From NCBI RefSeq assembly GCF_030657435.1, contig NZ_JAUTWS010000007.1, positions 124,001 to 188,000 of the forward strand: 64,000 nucleotides of DNA, read 5' to 3'. The notes beneath the pieces are model-generated. The model searched no databases. It saw nothing but the letters and a program-made list of their open reading frames with translations, and was not told where the DNA came from. Positions 1-8,770 of this stretch are shown here, piece after piece; positions within the stretch are counted from its first letter, which is position 1, and every line of letters starts with the position of its first letter. The DNA comes from Paracraurococcus lichenis (lineage in GTDB: Bacteria; Pseudomonadota; Alphaproteobacteria; Acetobacterales; Acetobacteraceae). A program made the translations under genes and the position numbers.

Positions 1-585
1 GGCGCCGGTGAGCTGGCGCGTCACCCGCGCCGGGTTCGCGAGCGGGCCGAGGATGTTGAAGATGGTCCGGGTGCCGAGCTCGACCCGCGGGCCGGCGGCA
101 TGGCGCATGGAGGCGTGGTGCCGCGGCGCCCAGAGGAAGACCATGCCGGCCTCGGCCAGAACGCCCTCCAGCCGGTCCAGCGGCACCTCGAGGTTGATCC
201 CGAGGGCGGCCAGCGCATCGGCCGCGCCGGATTTCGAGGAGAGGGCGCGGTTGCCGTGCTTGGCCACCGGCACGCCGCAGGCGGCGACCACCAGGGACGT
301 CGCGGTCGAGATGTTGAGGCTGCCGGAGCCGTCGCCGCCGGTGCCGACGATGTCGATGGCGCCGGGGGGCGCCTCGATCGCCGCCATGCGGGACCGCATG
401 GCGCGGACCGCGCCGGTGATCTCCGGCACCGTCTCGCCGCGGACGCGCATGGCCATCAGCAGGCCGGCGATCTGGGCCGGCGTCGCCTCGCCGGCCATGA
501 TGATGCCGAAGGCGGCCTCCGCCTCGCTCTCCGCCAGGCGCTCGCCGGCGGCGAGGCGGGCGAGGACCGGCTTCAGCGAGTTCAT
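1..585 (-). CDS. trpD: Anthranilate phosphoribosyltransferase, C-terminus beyond the left edge
   Basis: TrpD joins anthranilate to PRPP, the second committed step of tryptophan synthesis. The first 195 codons are visible. The translation begins [11 protein letters not shown] and contains the PRPP-binding [10 protein letters not shown] motif and the [11 protein letters not shown] motif, both typical of the family. The start ATG at 583-585 overlaps the trpG stop in an ATGA, so translation is probably coupled and the TrpG:TrpD ratio fixed. It belongs to a leader–small ORF–trpG–trpD operon controlled by the attenuator upstream. trpC would be expected next, outside the window. Confidence 0.95.
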   Translation of the reverse strand, partial: MNSLKPVLARLAAGERLAESEAEAAFGIIMAGEATPAQIAGLLMAMRVRGETVPEITGAVRAMRSRMAAIEAPPGAIDIVGTGGDGSGSLNISTATSLVVAACGVPVAKHGNRALSSKSGAADALAALGINLEVPLDRLEGVLAEAGMVFLWAPRHHASMRHAAGPRVELGTRTIFNILGPLANPARVTRQLTGA

Positions 586-1175
586 GCCGGCTCCGCGACC
601 TTCGCCCCGGCCAGCCGGAGGAAATTGCGGAGGAGGTCATGGCCGTGCTGGCTGGCGATGCTCTCGGGGTGGAACTGCACGCCCCAGATCGGCAGGTCGC
701 GATGGGCGAGGCCCATGATCAGCCCGTCCGTGGTCCAGGCCGTGGCCTCCAGCGCCGGGGGCAGGTCCTCCTGCCGCACGACCAGGGAGTGGTAGCGGGT
801 CGCCTGGAAGGGGTCGGGCAGGCCGGCGAAGACATCCGTGCCGCGGTGGCGGATGTCCCAGACCTTGCCATGGACCGGCTCCGGCGCGCGGATGACAGTG
901 CCGCCGAAGGCCTGGCCGATCGCCTGGTGGCCGAGGCAGACGCCGAGCAGCGGCACCCGCGCCGCGGCCGAGGCGCCGATCAGGGGGAGGCAGATGCCGG
1001 CCTCGTTCGGCGTGCAGGGGCCGGGCGAGAGCAGGATGGCGTCCGGCCGCATCGCCAACGCTTCCTGGCTGGTGATGGCGTCGTTGCGCCGGACCTCGAT
1101 CTCCACCCCCAGGTCGCCCAGGAAGTGGTAGAGGTTGAAGGTGAAGCTGTCGTAATTATCGATCAGCAGGATCAT
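582..1175 (-). CDS. trpG: Anthranilate synthase component II (glutamine amidotransferase)
   Basis: TrpG supplies ammonia from glutamine to TrpE for anthranilate synthesis. The 197-residue protein is a standard class I amidotransferase. The nucleophile is Cys80 in GVCLGHQ, and His169/Glu171 in FHPES complete the triad. The N-terminal [14 protein letters not shown] is the TrpG/PabA signature, so a dual role with PabB cannot be excluded, but the trp leader upstream and trpD downstream favour tryptophan synthesis. The start ATG at 1173-1175 overlaps the stop of a 58-codon ORF (ATGA), and the stop overlaps the trpD start. Its TrpE partner is encoded separately at 5810-7312. Confidence 0.95.
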   Translation of the reverse strand: MILLIDNYDSFTFNLYHFLGDLGVEIEVRRNDAITSQEALAMRPDAILLSPGPCTPNEAGICLPLIGASAAARVPLLGVCLGHQAIGQAFGGTVIRAPEPVHGKVWDIRHRGTDVFAGLPDPFQATRYHSLVVRQEDLPPALEATAWTTDGLIMGLAHRDLPIWGVQFHPESIASQHGHDLLRNFLRLAGAKVAEPA

Positions 1176-1348
1176 GGCGTGCGACTCTCGGGCCGGTGCG
1201 CGGCCGGGTCAAGCGAGCGGTCCTGCGGTGCTCCCGGCAGGCGGGCGTCGGCAGGCCGCGGCACGGCCGGGCGGGGCGGCAGGATGGCCGCGAGGGGCGG
1301 AGCGGAGGGTCCGCCGATGACGTCGAAGTCGAAATCGCTGCGCTGCAT
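1172..1348 (-). CDS. Small 58-residue ORF between the trp attenuator and trpG
   Basis: An ATG-started frame of 58 codons, beginning [10 protein letters not shown] and then Pro/Ala-rich, fills the space between the attenuator and trpG. It has a good ribosome site (AGAGG five bases before the ATG), and its TGA overlaps the trpG ATG as ATGA, the same coupling seen between trpG and trpD. I recognise no domain. The acidic-aromatic N-terminus and Pro-rich tail suggest little fold. It may be a real small protein, or a translated leader whose job is to deliver ribosomes to trpG. The start and frame are direct observations; function is unknown. Confidence 0.55.
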   Translation of the reverse strand: MQRSDFDFDVIGGPSAPPLAAILPPRPAVPRPADARLPGAPQDRSLDPAAHRPESRTP

Positions 1349-1418
1349 GCTGGCCTCTTGATCCTTGGGGCCGTCACCGGGCCGGCAGCTTCGCGGGAGA
1401 TAGGGTCCAGAGACGCGA

Positions 1419-1493
1419 AAGCCGCCAGGGAGTGGCGGCTTGGGTGTCTCTCTGCTGTGCGCGAGGTCCTAGGCCGCCGGTGTGTACCAGCGG
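1419..1493 (-). promoter_or_regulatory. trp operon transcription attenuator
   Basis: Reading the minus strand, four segments form the classic mutually exclusive set. Segment 1 (1487-1493, CCGCTGG, containing the second Trp codon) pairs with segment 2 (1474-1480, CCGGCGG) in a 7-bp hairpin with one G·U. The GGCGGC of segment 2 and following base can instead pair with GCCGCC of segment 3 (1433-1441). Segment 3 AAGCCGCCA pairs with segment 4 TGGCGGCTT (1419-1427) as a perfect 9-bp terminator stem with a 5-nt loop. The following T tract is short. A ribosome stalled at the Trp codons would mask segment 1 and favour the 2:3 antiterminator. Class I attenuation is well established for trp genes. Confidence 0.85.
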
Positions 1494-1531
1494 TACCAAA
1501 ATCGCGCGACGGGGGCTGTGTCCCTGGACAT
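1469..1531 (-). CDS. trpL: trp leader peptide, 20 residues with two Trp codons
   Basis: A 20-codon ATG frame ends with TAG just inside the attenuator. It contains the run RFWYRWY, that is two Trp codons (1496-1498 and 1487-1489) and two Tyr codons within six residues, which is far above chance in such GC-rich DNA. Its second Trp codon lies inside attenuator segment 1, the geometry needed for stalling control. No convincing Shine-Dalgarno precedes the ATG. A weak promoter-like pair (TTGCCC, 17 bp, TAGTCT) lies close upstream, so translation near the 5' end of the transcript is possible; that part is inference. Confidence 0.85.
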   Translation of the reverse strand: MSRDTAPVARFWYRWYTPAA

Positions 1532-1665
1532 GCCGCGAAGACTAATGCGCGGCGAAGAACCGGGCAATAGGATCGTGGCATGAGCGTGACGCATCCTGGC
1601 GATGCGCTGCCCGGACTATCATGGGGCCGGCCTGCGCGACCGGCACCCAAGCGTTCGAGCCTGGC

Positions 1666-2529
1666 TCAGAACCCGTAGAGCCGCGCCGAGTTGTCCACCA
1701 GGATCGCCTGCCGCTGCGCCTCCGCCGGTGCCCAGGCGCCGAGGCAGTCCAGCAGCACGCCGTCGTCGGGCACTTCCTCCGGGCTATGCAGCGAAGGGTG
1801 CGGCCAGTCCGTGCCCCAGACGCAGCGCTCGGGCGCCGCGGCGATCATGGCCCGCGCCATCTCAGCCACATCGGCATAGGGCGCGCCGGCCGAGGAGCGA
1901 TAGCCGCAGAGCTTGGCCCAGGCGCCCTTCTCCAGCAGCCGGATCATGGCCCTGAAGCCCGGGTTCCCGACCCCGCCCTCGGCCGCCTGCACGCCGCCCA
2001 TATGGTCGATGACCACCGGCACGGGCAGGCGGGCCAGCACGCTCTCCAGCGCCACCATCTCGGCGGCATGGGCATAGAGCTGCAGGTGCCAGCCGAGCGC
2101 CTTCAGCCGCTCGCCCAGCGCCTCGAGCTGCCCGAGCGGCGTGCCATTGCCGGAGACGGCGTTGAAGCGCACGCCGCAGGCGCCGCGCGCGCCCATGGCC
2201 CGCAGTGCCTCCGCGTCGACGCCGTCATCCACCACGACCACGGCCCGCGCCCGGTCGCGGCCGAGCGCCTCCACCGCGTCGAGCGTCACGGCATTGTCCG
2301 TGCCGTAGATGCTGGGCTGCACCACCACCGTGCGCTCCAGCCCGATGGTCGAGAGCATGTCGCGGTACATCGCGATGCTCGCCTCGGGCGGGGTGTAGCC
2401 GCGGCCCGGGCTGAGGGGGTAGCGGTCATAGGGCCCGAAGATGTGCATGTGGCAGTCGGCGGCGCCGGGCGGCGCCCGCCAGCCGGGCCGGGAGGTGACG
2501 GCGCGCGGGCCGGGGCAGGGGCGGGTCAT
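1666..2529 (-). CDS. Amidohydrolase family protein (2-pyrone-4,6-dicarboxylate lactonase-like)
   Basis: This 287-residue cytosolic TIM-barrel hydrolase of the amidohydrolase_2 group resembles the LigI lactonase branch. Visible family residues are DCHMHIFGP near residue 25 (HxH metal/acid motif), VVIDHMGG in the middle and WGTDWPHP near residue 235 with the conserved Asp. The start at 2529 is chosen for a strong GGAGGA ribosome site; upstream codons in frame are low-complexity. It probably hydrolyses a lactone or cyclic carboxylate in aromatic or sugar-acid catabolism, but the substrate cannot be read from sequence. It is divergent from the TPR gene on the plus strand. Confidence 0.85.
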   Translation of the reverse strand: MTRPCPGPRAVTSRPGWRAPPGAADCHMHIFGPYDRYPLSPGRGYTPPEASIAMYRDMLSTIGLERTVVVQPSIYGTDNAVTLDAVEALGRDRARAVVVVDDGVDAEALRAMGARGACGVRFNAVSGNGTPLGQLEALGERLKALGWHLQLYAHAAEMVALESVLARLPVPVVIDHMGGVQAAEGGVGNPGFRAMIRLLEKGAWAKLCGYRSSAGAPYADVAEMARAMIAAAPERCVWGTDWPHPSLHSPEEVPDDGVLLDCLGAWAPAEAQRQAILVDNSARLYGF

Positions 2530-2711
2530 GGGCGGTTCCTCCGGTTCATTGGGAGCGGCCAGCCTCCCATGCCGGCCGGCGCGGCGGAATCCCCCGGCAG
2601 CGCCGGGCCGCCGACCGCGCTTGAATCGCGCCGGGCGCGCGGCGCATGCTGCGGCCCGGCGAGGCGCCGCCCGGGCCTGCCTCGCCGGCACCGAACAGAG
2701 GAGAGGCCAGC

Positions 2712-4301
2712 ATGCGCCGCAACGCCATCGTCGCCGGCACGGCGGCGCTCCTGCTCTCCGCCTCGGCGGCCCGCGCGCATGACGAGCATGCCGGCCACCA
2801 CATGGTCGGCCAGGTCGCCTTCGCCAATTCCTGCGCGCCCGCGGCGCAGGAGCCGCTGCTGCAGGGCGTGGCGATGCTGCATTCCTTCTGGTACGGCGCC
2901 GGGGAGCAGAGCTTCCGCGAGGCGCTGGCGAAGGACCCGGGCTGCGGCGTCGCCACCTGGGGCATCGCCGCGCTGCTGATGCAGAACCCGCTCGCCGGCA
3001 TCGGGCCGAGCCCGGCCGAGGCGGCGCGGGCGCAGGAGGCGATCGCGCTCGGCCGCCGCATCGGCGCCGGCACGCCGCGCGAGCGGGACTACATCGAGGC
3101 GGTCGCCGCTTACTATGAGGACTGGGCCGCGCGGCCGGAGCGGCAGCGGCAGGAGAGCCGCGCGAAGGCCTTCGAGGCGCTCGCCGCCCGCTACCCCGAT
3201 GACGACGAGGCGCAGATCTTCAGCGCGCTCTACATCGCCGGCACGCAGTCGCAGGCCGATCAGAGCTACGCCGCCTATGCCCGCGCCGCCGCGATCCTCG
3301 AGCCGCAATTCGCCCGGCATCCGGACCATCCCGGGGTCGCGCACTACCTGATCCATGTCTACGACGCGCCGCCGCTGGCGGCGCAGGGGCTGCAGGCGGC
3401 GCGGCGCTACGCGGCGATCGCGCCCGATGCGCCGCATGCGCTGCACATGCCCTCCCACATCTTCACCCGCGTCGGCGCCTGGCCAGAGTCGGCGGCGACC
3501 AACCAGCGGTCCTTCGAGGTCGCGGTGCGCGCGGGCGACCGGGCGGAGGCCTATCACGCCAGCGACTACGCCGTGTATGCCGACCTGCAGATGGCGCGCG
3601 ACGAGGCGGCGCGGGCGGCGATCGCGGCGGTGTTCCAGGTGCAGGTGACGGGCGCCTCGCCGCCCGCCTGGGCCTATGCGGCGGCGGCCATGCCGTCCCG
3701 CTACGCGCTCGAGCGCGGCGACTGGCGCGGCGCCATGGCCCTCGGCCCCGCGCCCGGCACGCTGCCCTATGCCCAGGCGCAGCGCAGCTTCGCCCGCGGC
3801 CTCGGCGCCGCCCGCGCTGGTGAGGTGGAGGCGGCGGGCCGCGCCGCGGCGGAACTGGCGCAGCAGCGCACCGCGCTGGTCGAGGCCGGCAATGCCTACT
3901 GGGCGCGCGAGGTGGAGGTGCAGCAGCACGTCCTCGCCGCCTGGATCGCCCAGGCCGAGGGCCGGACCGCGCCCGCGATCGCGGAGATGCGGCAGGCCGC
4001 GGATCTCGAGGACCGCAGCGAGAAGCACATCGTCACCCCCGGCCGCATGCTGCCGGCGCGCGAGCTGCTGGGCGACATGCTGGTCGCGGCCGGGCGGCCG
4101 GCCGACGCCCTCACGGAATACGAGCGGTCGCAGCAGCGCGAGCCGAATCGCTTCCGCGGCCTGTCGGGTGCGGCGCAGGCGGCGGAGGCGGCCGGGGACC
4201 GCGACAAGGCGGCGCTCTACTATGGCCGGCTGCTCACCCTGGCGGCGGAGGGCCAGGATCGGCCGGAGCTCGCCCGGGCGCGCGCCTTCCTGGCGCGCTG
4301 A
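2712..4301 (+). CDS. Exported tetratricopeptide-repeat protein
   Basis: A 529-residue protein with a signal peptide (RRNAIVAGTAALLLSASAARA) followed by a His-rich mature start HDEHAGHH. The body is mostly alpha-helical and Ala-rich with TPR-like helix pairs, for example LEPQFARHPDHPGVAHYLIH and the C-terminal PADALTEYERS...NRFRGLSGAAQAAE repeats. The family is widespread and uncharacterised. The start ATG has GAGG upstream at proper spacing. Periplasmic location is predicted; the short His cluster could bind metal. No operon partner: the neighbour upstream is divergent and the MFS gene downstream is convergent. Confidence 0.8.
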   Translation: MRRNAIVAGTAALLLSASAARAHDEHAGHHMVGQVAFANSCAPAAQEPLLQGVAMLHSFWYGAGEQSFREALAKDPGCGVATWGIAALLMQNPLAGIGPSPAEAARAQEAIALGRRIGAGTPRERDYIEAVAAYYEDWAARPERQRQESRAKAFEALAARYPDDDEAQIFSALYIAGTQSQADQSYAAYARAAAILEPQFARHPDHPGVAHYLIHVYDAPPLAAQGLQAARRYAAIAPDAPHALHMPSHIFTRVGAWPESAATNQRSFEVAVRAGDRAEAYHASDYAVYADLQMARDEAARAAIAAVFQVQVTGASPPAWAYAAAAMPSRYALERGDWRGAMALGPAPGTLPYAQAQRSFARGLGAARAGEVEAAGRAAAELAQQRTALVEAGNAYWAREVEVQQHVLAAWIAQAEGRTAPAIAEMRQAADLEDRSEKHIVTPGRMLPARELLGDMLVAAGRPADALTEYERSQQREPNRFRGLSGAAQAAEAAGDRDKAALYYGRLLTLAAEGQDRPELARARAFLAR

Positions 4302-4316
4302 CCGGCACCGCGCGGT

Positions 4317-5621
4317 CTAGCCGTCCGCGCTGGCGCCGCCCCGCAGGACGGGGCCGGCCACCGCGTCATCGGCCTGGGGAATGGCGGCGACCTGCCTGCC
4401 GCGGGTCTCCGGCAGCATCAGCAGGGCGATGACCATGAGCCCATAGCCGGCGAAGGCGAAGGCGGCGATGGCCGGGCCGAGGCCGAGCCTGGCCGAGAGG
4501 AAGCCGACCAGCGCGGGGAAGAGCGCGCCGAAGGCCCGGCCGACATTGTAGCAGAAGCCCTGGCCGCTGCCGCGCACCTCGGTCGGGTAGAGCTCGGTCA
4601 GGAAGGGGCCCATGGCCGAGAACATCATGTAGAGGATGAAGCCGAGCGGCGCGGCGAGGACCAGCATCAGCCCGTCCGAGATCGGCAGGGTGACGTAGCA
4701 GACGACGGAAACCGCCGAGCCGATGGCCGAGAGCAGGAAGGTGTTCTTCCGCCCGATCGCATCCGCCAGCACCGCGCCGGTGATGAAGCCGACCCAGGCG
4801 CCGAGGATATGGACGAAGAGATAGCCGCCGGTGTTGAGCACCGAGAGGTGCCGCTCCGTCCTGAGGAAGGTCGGCAGCCAGACCGATAGGGCATAGGAGC
4901 CGCCCTGCGCGCCGGTGACCATCAGCGCGACCTTCCAGGTGGTGCCGAGATAGGGCGGCTTCAGCACGACCAGGAGCTGGGCGAGGGGCGAGCGCTCCCG
5001 ATGCGCGCCGCTCGCGCGGCGGGCCTGGAAGACCGCCGGCTCGTCCACGTGCTTCCGCACCCAGAAGACCAGCAGGGCGGGGGCGAGGCCGATCCAGAAC
5101 AGGGTGCGCCAGGCCGTCGCCTCCGGCAGCAGGGCGAAGATGCCGGTATAGAGCAGCGCCGCGGCGCCCCATCCGATTGCCCAGCCCGATTGCACGAAGC
5201 CGACGGCGCGGCCGCGGTAGCGGTCGCGGATCACCTCGCCCATCAGCACCGCGCCGGCCGACCATTCGGCGCCGAAGCCGAGGCCCTGCAGGGCGCGGAA
5301 GATGAAGAGCTGGTTGAAGTCCTGCGCGAAGCCGCAGAGGAAAGTGAAGCCGGCATACCAGAGGATGGTGACCTGCAGCACCGCGACGCGGCCGTAGCGG
5401 TCGGACAGCGCGCCGGCCAGCCAGCCGCCGAGCGCCGAGACAAGCAGGGTAACGGTGCCGAGCAGGCCGGCATCGGCGCGGCTGATGCCCCAGAGCGTCA
5501 GCAGCGTCGGGATGACGAAGCTGAAGATCTGCACGTCGAGCGCATCGAGCGACCAGCCGCCGAGGCAGCCGATCATCGTCCTGCGTTCCTTGTCGTCGAG
5601 TTCGCGTAGCCAGCCGAACAT
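4317..5621 (-). CDS. MFS transporter, aromatic/organic-acid symporter type
   Basis: A 434-residue inner-membrane carrier with about twelve hydrophobic segments. The N-terminal GWSLDALDVQIFSFVIPTL and the loop 2-3 motif LSDRYGR (motif A), followed by a large central basic loop around residue 200, fit the AAHS/sialate-like branch of the major facilitator superfamily, usually proton symporters of aromatic or carboxylic acids. The substrate is unproven. It stands alone between the convergent TPR gene and trpE, which lies upstream on the same strand about 190 bp away. It could import a substrate for the nearby amidohydrolase, but this is inference. Confidence 0.85.
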   Translation of the reverse strand: MFGWLRELDDKERRTMIGCLGGWSLDALDVQIFSFVIPTLLTLWGISRADAGLLGTVTLLVSALGGWLAGALSDRYGRVAVLQVTILWYAGFTFLCGFAQDFNQLFIFRALQGLGFGAEWSAGAVLMGEVIRDRYRGRAVGFVQSGWAIGWGAAALLYTGIFALLPEATAWRTLFWIGLAPALLVFWVRKHVDEPAVFQARRASGAHRERSPLAQLLVVLKPPYLGTTWKVALMVTGAQGGSYALSVWLPTFLRTERHLSVLNTGGYLFVHILGAWVGFITGAVLADAIGRKNTFLLSAIGSAVSVVCYVTLPISDGLMLVLAAPLGFILYMMFSAMGPFLTELYPTEVRGSGQGFCYNVGRAFGALFPALVGFLSARLGLGPAIAAFAFAGYGLMVIALLMLPETRGRQVAAIPQADDAVAGPVLRGGASADG

Positions 5622-5776
5622 GGCCGGAGTCCCTCCCTTGGCGCGCGCGGGTGCACGCCCCCGGCAGGGTGGCCCGAACGCGGATTCCTGGACGTCGGGC
5701 GGCTCCTGCGCCGCCTCTCCCGGCCAGTAGGGAGCGGGTGCGGCCGGCTGTCAAACCCCGGCCGGCCAGGATGTGT

Positions 5777-5802
5777 GGCGGCGGGAGGACCGTCCCGCCG
5801 CC
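5777..5802 (-). terminator. Stem-loop downstream of trpE
   Basis: A perfect 10-bp stem, GGCGGCGGGA / TCCCGCCGCC, with a 6-nt loop begins 7 bases past the trpE stop. There is no T tract, so it may serve as an RNA 3'-end stabiliser or a weak terminator. Confidence 0.5.
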
Positions 5803-5809
5803 GGGCGGG

Positions 5810-7312
5810 CTATTTCCGCCCCGCCGCGAAGCGCACCGCCTCCTCCGCCGCGCGGAACAGCGCGCGGGCCTTCTGCCGCGTCTCCTCGTACTCCGCCTCC
5901 GGGTCGCTGTCGGCCACCACGCCGGCGCCGGCCTGCACATGCATCACGCCGTCCTTCACCAGCGCCGTCCGCAGCCCGATGCAGGTATCCATCCCGCCAT
6001 CGACGCCGAAATAGCCGAAGCCACCGGCATAGATGCCGCGCCGGCTCGGCTCCAGCTCCTCGATGATCTCCATCGCGCGGACCTTGGGCGCGCCGGTCAG
6101 CGTGCCCGCGGGGAAGCCGCCCGCCAGCGCGTCGAGGGAGGTCAGGCCCTGGCGCAGCGCGCCCTGCACCTCGGAGCCGATATGCATCACCTGGCTGTAG
6201 CGCTCGATCTGGAAGGAATAGGGCACGCGGACGCTGCCGATCGCGGCGACGCGCCCGACATCGTTGCGGCCGAGGTCGAGCAGCATCAGGTGCTCGGCCC
6301 GCTCCTTCGGGTCGGCCAGCAGCTCGATCTCCAGCGCCTTGTCCTCCTCCGGCGTCGCGCCGCGGCGGCGGGTGCCGGCGAGGGGGCGGATGGTGACGGT
6401 GCCGTCGCGCAGACGCACCAGGATCTCCGGGCTGGCGCCGACCGCGGCGAAGCCGCCGAAGTCGAAGTGGAAGAGGAAGGGCGCCGGGTTGATCCGCCGC
6501 AGCGCGCGATACAGCGCGAAGGGCGGCAGGGCGAAGGGGACGGAGAAGCGCTGGCTGGGGACGATCTGGAAGCAGTCGCCGGCGCGGATGTACTCCTTCG
6601 CCGTCTCCACCGCGGCGATGAAGCCGTCCTTGGTGAAGTTGCTGCTCGGCTCCGGCAGGGTCGGCAGGCTGACCGGCGCGGCCGGGCGGGGCAGGGGCCG
6701 GTCGAGTGCCGCCTCGGCCTCGTCGAGGCGCGCCTGCGCCGCCTCCCAGGCGGCCTTCGCATCGAGGCCGGGCTGCGGCCAGACTGTCGTGAAGAGGCTC
6801 AGCGCGTCCCGCACATGGTCGAAGACCGCGACCAGGGTCGGGCGGATCAGCACGGCGTCGGGGATGCCGAGGACGTCGCTGTTCTTGGCCGGGATGCGCT
6901 CGATCAGCCGGACCATGTCGTAGCCTAGATAGCCGAAGAGGCCGGCGGCGATCGGCGGCAGGCCGGCGGGCAGCGGCATGCGCATCTCGGCGAGCAGGGC
7001 GCGCAGGCTGTCGAGGGCGGGCTCGCGGGCCGGCTCGAAGGCATGCGGCGCGGCGAGGGCGTGGCGGTTGACTTCCGCGCGGCCCTCGCGGCAGCGCCAG
7101 ATCAGGTCCGGCTCCATGCCGATGGCGGAGTAGCGGCCGCGCGCCGCGCCGCCCTCGATGCTCTCGAGCAGGAAGCTGTTGGGCTTGCCATGCGCGAGCT
7201 TGAGGAAGGTGCCGACCGGCGTGTCGAGATCCGCGACCCTCTCCCGCCACAGCACCTGGCCCTGCCCGGCGGCAAGACCTGCGCTGAAGCTGGCGAAATC
7301 GGGAGCGGACAT
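5810..7312 (-). CDS. trpE: Anthranilate synthase component I
   Basis: TrpE converts chorismate with ammonia from TrpG to anthranilate. The 500-residue protein has the N-terminal feedback-site motif LLES (NSFLLESIEGG near residue 45) and the C-terminal chorismate-binding block with GIYAGGFGYFGVDGGMD and AGAGVVADSDPEAEYEET. ATG 7312 is preferred over an in-frame TTG 16 codons upstream because AGGA precedes it at a good distance. Unlike trpG, it has no visible leader peptide: the upstream spacer has hairpins but no run of Trp codons. It is split from trpGD by about 4.6 kb carrying unrelated genes. Confidence 0.95.
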   Translation of the reverse strand: MSAPDFASFSAGLAAGQGQVLWRERVADLDTPVGTFLKLAHGKPNSFLLESIEGGAARGRYSAIGMEPDLIWRCREGRAEVNRHALAAPHAFEPAREPALDSLRALLAEMRMPLPAGLPPIAAGLFGYLGYDMVRLIERIPAKNSDVLGIPDAVLIRPTLVAVFDHVRDALSLFTTVWPQPGLDAKAAWEAAQARLDEAEAALDRPLPRPAAPVSLPTLPEPSSNFTKDGFIAAVETAKEYIRAGDCFQIVPSQRFSVPFALPPFALYRALRRINPAPFLFHFDFGGFAAVGASPEILVRLRDGTVTIRPLAGTRRRGATPEEDKALEIELLADPKERAEHLMLLDLGRNDVGRVAAIGSVRVPYSFQIERYSQVMHIGSEVQGALRQGLTSLDALAGGFPAGTLTGAPKVRAMEIIEELEPSRRGIYAGGFGYFGVDGGMDTCIGLRTALVKDGVMHVQAGAGVVADSDPEAEYEETRQKARALFRAAEEAVRFAAGRK

Positions 7313-7392
7313 CGGTTTGGTTCCTGCTGACTCAGGCCGGTCCAGGGGGTTGAGCGCCAAAGGCGATCAACGGCCCCCTGGCGGGGGTGGTT

Positions 7393-7415
7393 CGGAGGGG
7401 GCGGCGCCCCCTCCG
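7393..7415. promoter_or_regulatory. 10-bp inverted repeat between divergent trpE and binding-protein gene
   Basis: CGGAGGGGGC / GCCCCCTCCG with a 3-nt loop lies in the divergent spacer. A second GC hairpin (CCCCCTGGCGGGGG) sits near 7374-7387, closer to trpE. They could be operators or 5'-UTR structures. No Trp codon cluster accompanies them, so a ribosome-stalling attenuator is not supported. Confidence 0.35.
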
Positions 7416-7532
7416 ATGCCGGTTCTAGCGGCTGCCGGATTGCGTGGCGAGGATCGCCCGCCCGAGTCTAGGCTCGCGGCAGGCGGGGGCGCTCGACCGG
7501 CTTCGCCCAAGAGACACAGAGGGAGAACGTTC

Positions 7533-8738
7533 ATGACTATGCGACGCAGGCTGCTGGCGGGCGCCGCCGCCGCGCTGGCCGCGCCCAGGCTCGCCGCCGC
7601 GAAGGACTCGCCCGGCGTCACCGCCACCGAGATCCGCATCGGCAATACCATGTCCTATAGCGGGCCGGTCTCGGCGCTCGGCATCCAGGGCAAGACCATG
7701 GACGCCTATTTCCGCAAGCTGAACGAGGAGGGCGGGATCGCCGGGCGGAAGATCAGGTTCCTGACCTATGACGACGCCTATAGCCCGCCCAAGACGGTCG
7801 AGCAGGTGCGGCGGCTGGTGGAGCAGGACCAGGTCGCCTGCCTCTTCAGCAACCTCGGCACGCCGACCAACAGCGCCGTTCTGCGTTACCTGAACCAGCG
7901 CAAGGTGCCGAACCTCTTCCCCTCCACCGGCGCCGACAAGTGGAGCAACTACCAGGAATACCCCTGGACCATCGGCCTGCCGCCCTCCTACCGGATCGAG
8001 GCGCAGCTCTACGCCAAGCACATCCTGGCGACGCATCCGAACGGCAAGATCGCCATCCTCCACCAGAACGACGATTTCGGCCGCGACTACGTGCATGGCG
8101 TACGCGACGTGCTGGGTGCGCGGTTCGAGGACTCGACCCGGGTGCTGAGCTACGAGAGCACCGACCCGACCATCGACCAGCAACTCATCACCCTCTCGGC
8201 CAGCGGGGCGCAGGGGCTGGTGCTGGCGATGACGGCCAAGTTCGCCTCCATGGCCATCCGCAAGCTGCACGAGATCGGCTGGAAGCCGACCACCTGCGTG
8301 CACTACGGCGCCAATTCCGTCGGCGTGGTGATCAACCCGGCGGGACCGGAGAAGGCGGTCGGCCTGACCACCGCGGCCTATCTCAAGGACCCGACCGATC
8401 CTAGCTGGGCGCAGGACGCCGGCATGCTGGAATGGCGCGCCTTCATGGCGAAGTACATGCCGGATGCCGACCTGACGGACGCCAACTCGGTCTATGGCTA
8501 TACCGCGGCGCGGGCGATGGAGCAGGTGCTGCGGCAATGCGGCCAGGACGCCTCGCGCGAGAACATCATGCGCCAGGCCGCGAACCTGAAAGACGTGGAG
8601 ATCCCGACGCTGCTGCCGGGCATCAGGCTGAACTCCTCGCCGACCAATTACCGGCCGATCCGGCAGATGCAGCTCCAGCGCTTCAACGGGAAGACCTATG
8701 ACCGCTTCGGCGAGCTGATGGAGGGCAGCGTCGCCTGA
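7533..8738 (+). CDS. ABC transporter substrate-binding protein, branched-chain amino acid (LivJ) type
   Basis: A 401-residue periplasmic protein. The N-terminus MTMRRRLLAGAAAALAAPRLAAAKD is a Tat-like signal with three arginines. The mature domain starts VTATEIRIGNTMSYSGPVSALG, the peripl_BP_6 signature, and continues with FRKLNEEGGIAGRKIRFLTYDDAYSP, characteristic of LivJ-type binders found in large numbers in Acetobacteraceae. The ligand is unknown: amino acid, amide or aromatic acid. GGGAG precedes the ATG at 7533; the ATG two codons downstream is an alternative. No permease or ATPase gene is adjacent, so it is an orphan receptor. Confidence 0.9.
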   Translation: MTMRRRLLAGAAAALAAPRLAAAKDSPGVTATEIRIGNTMSYSGPVSALGIQGKTMDAYFRKLNEEGGIAGRKIRFLTYDDAYSPPKTVEQVRRLVEQDQVACLFSNLGTPTNSAVLRYLNQRKVPNLFPSTGADKWSNYQEYPWTIGLPPSYRIEAQLYAKHILATHPNGKIAILHQNDDFGRDYVHGVRDVLGARFEDSTRVLSYESTDPTIDQQLITLSASGAQGLVLAMTAKFASMAIRKLHEIGWKPTTCVHYGANSVGVVINPAGPEKAVGLTTAAYLKDPTDPSWAQDAGMLEWRAFMAKYMPDADLTDANSVYGYTAARAMEQVLRQCGQDASRENIMRQAANLKDVEIPTLLPGIRLNSSPTNYRPIRQMQLQRFNGKTYDRFGELMEGSVA

Positions 8739-8770
8739 GCGTATCCGGGGCGGGCGGCGCCCGCCCCCAT

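Noticed and set aside
7313..7440. A trp attenuator for trpE
   Set aside because: Hairpins are present but no leader peptide with Trp codons was found on the minus strand.
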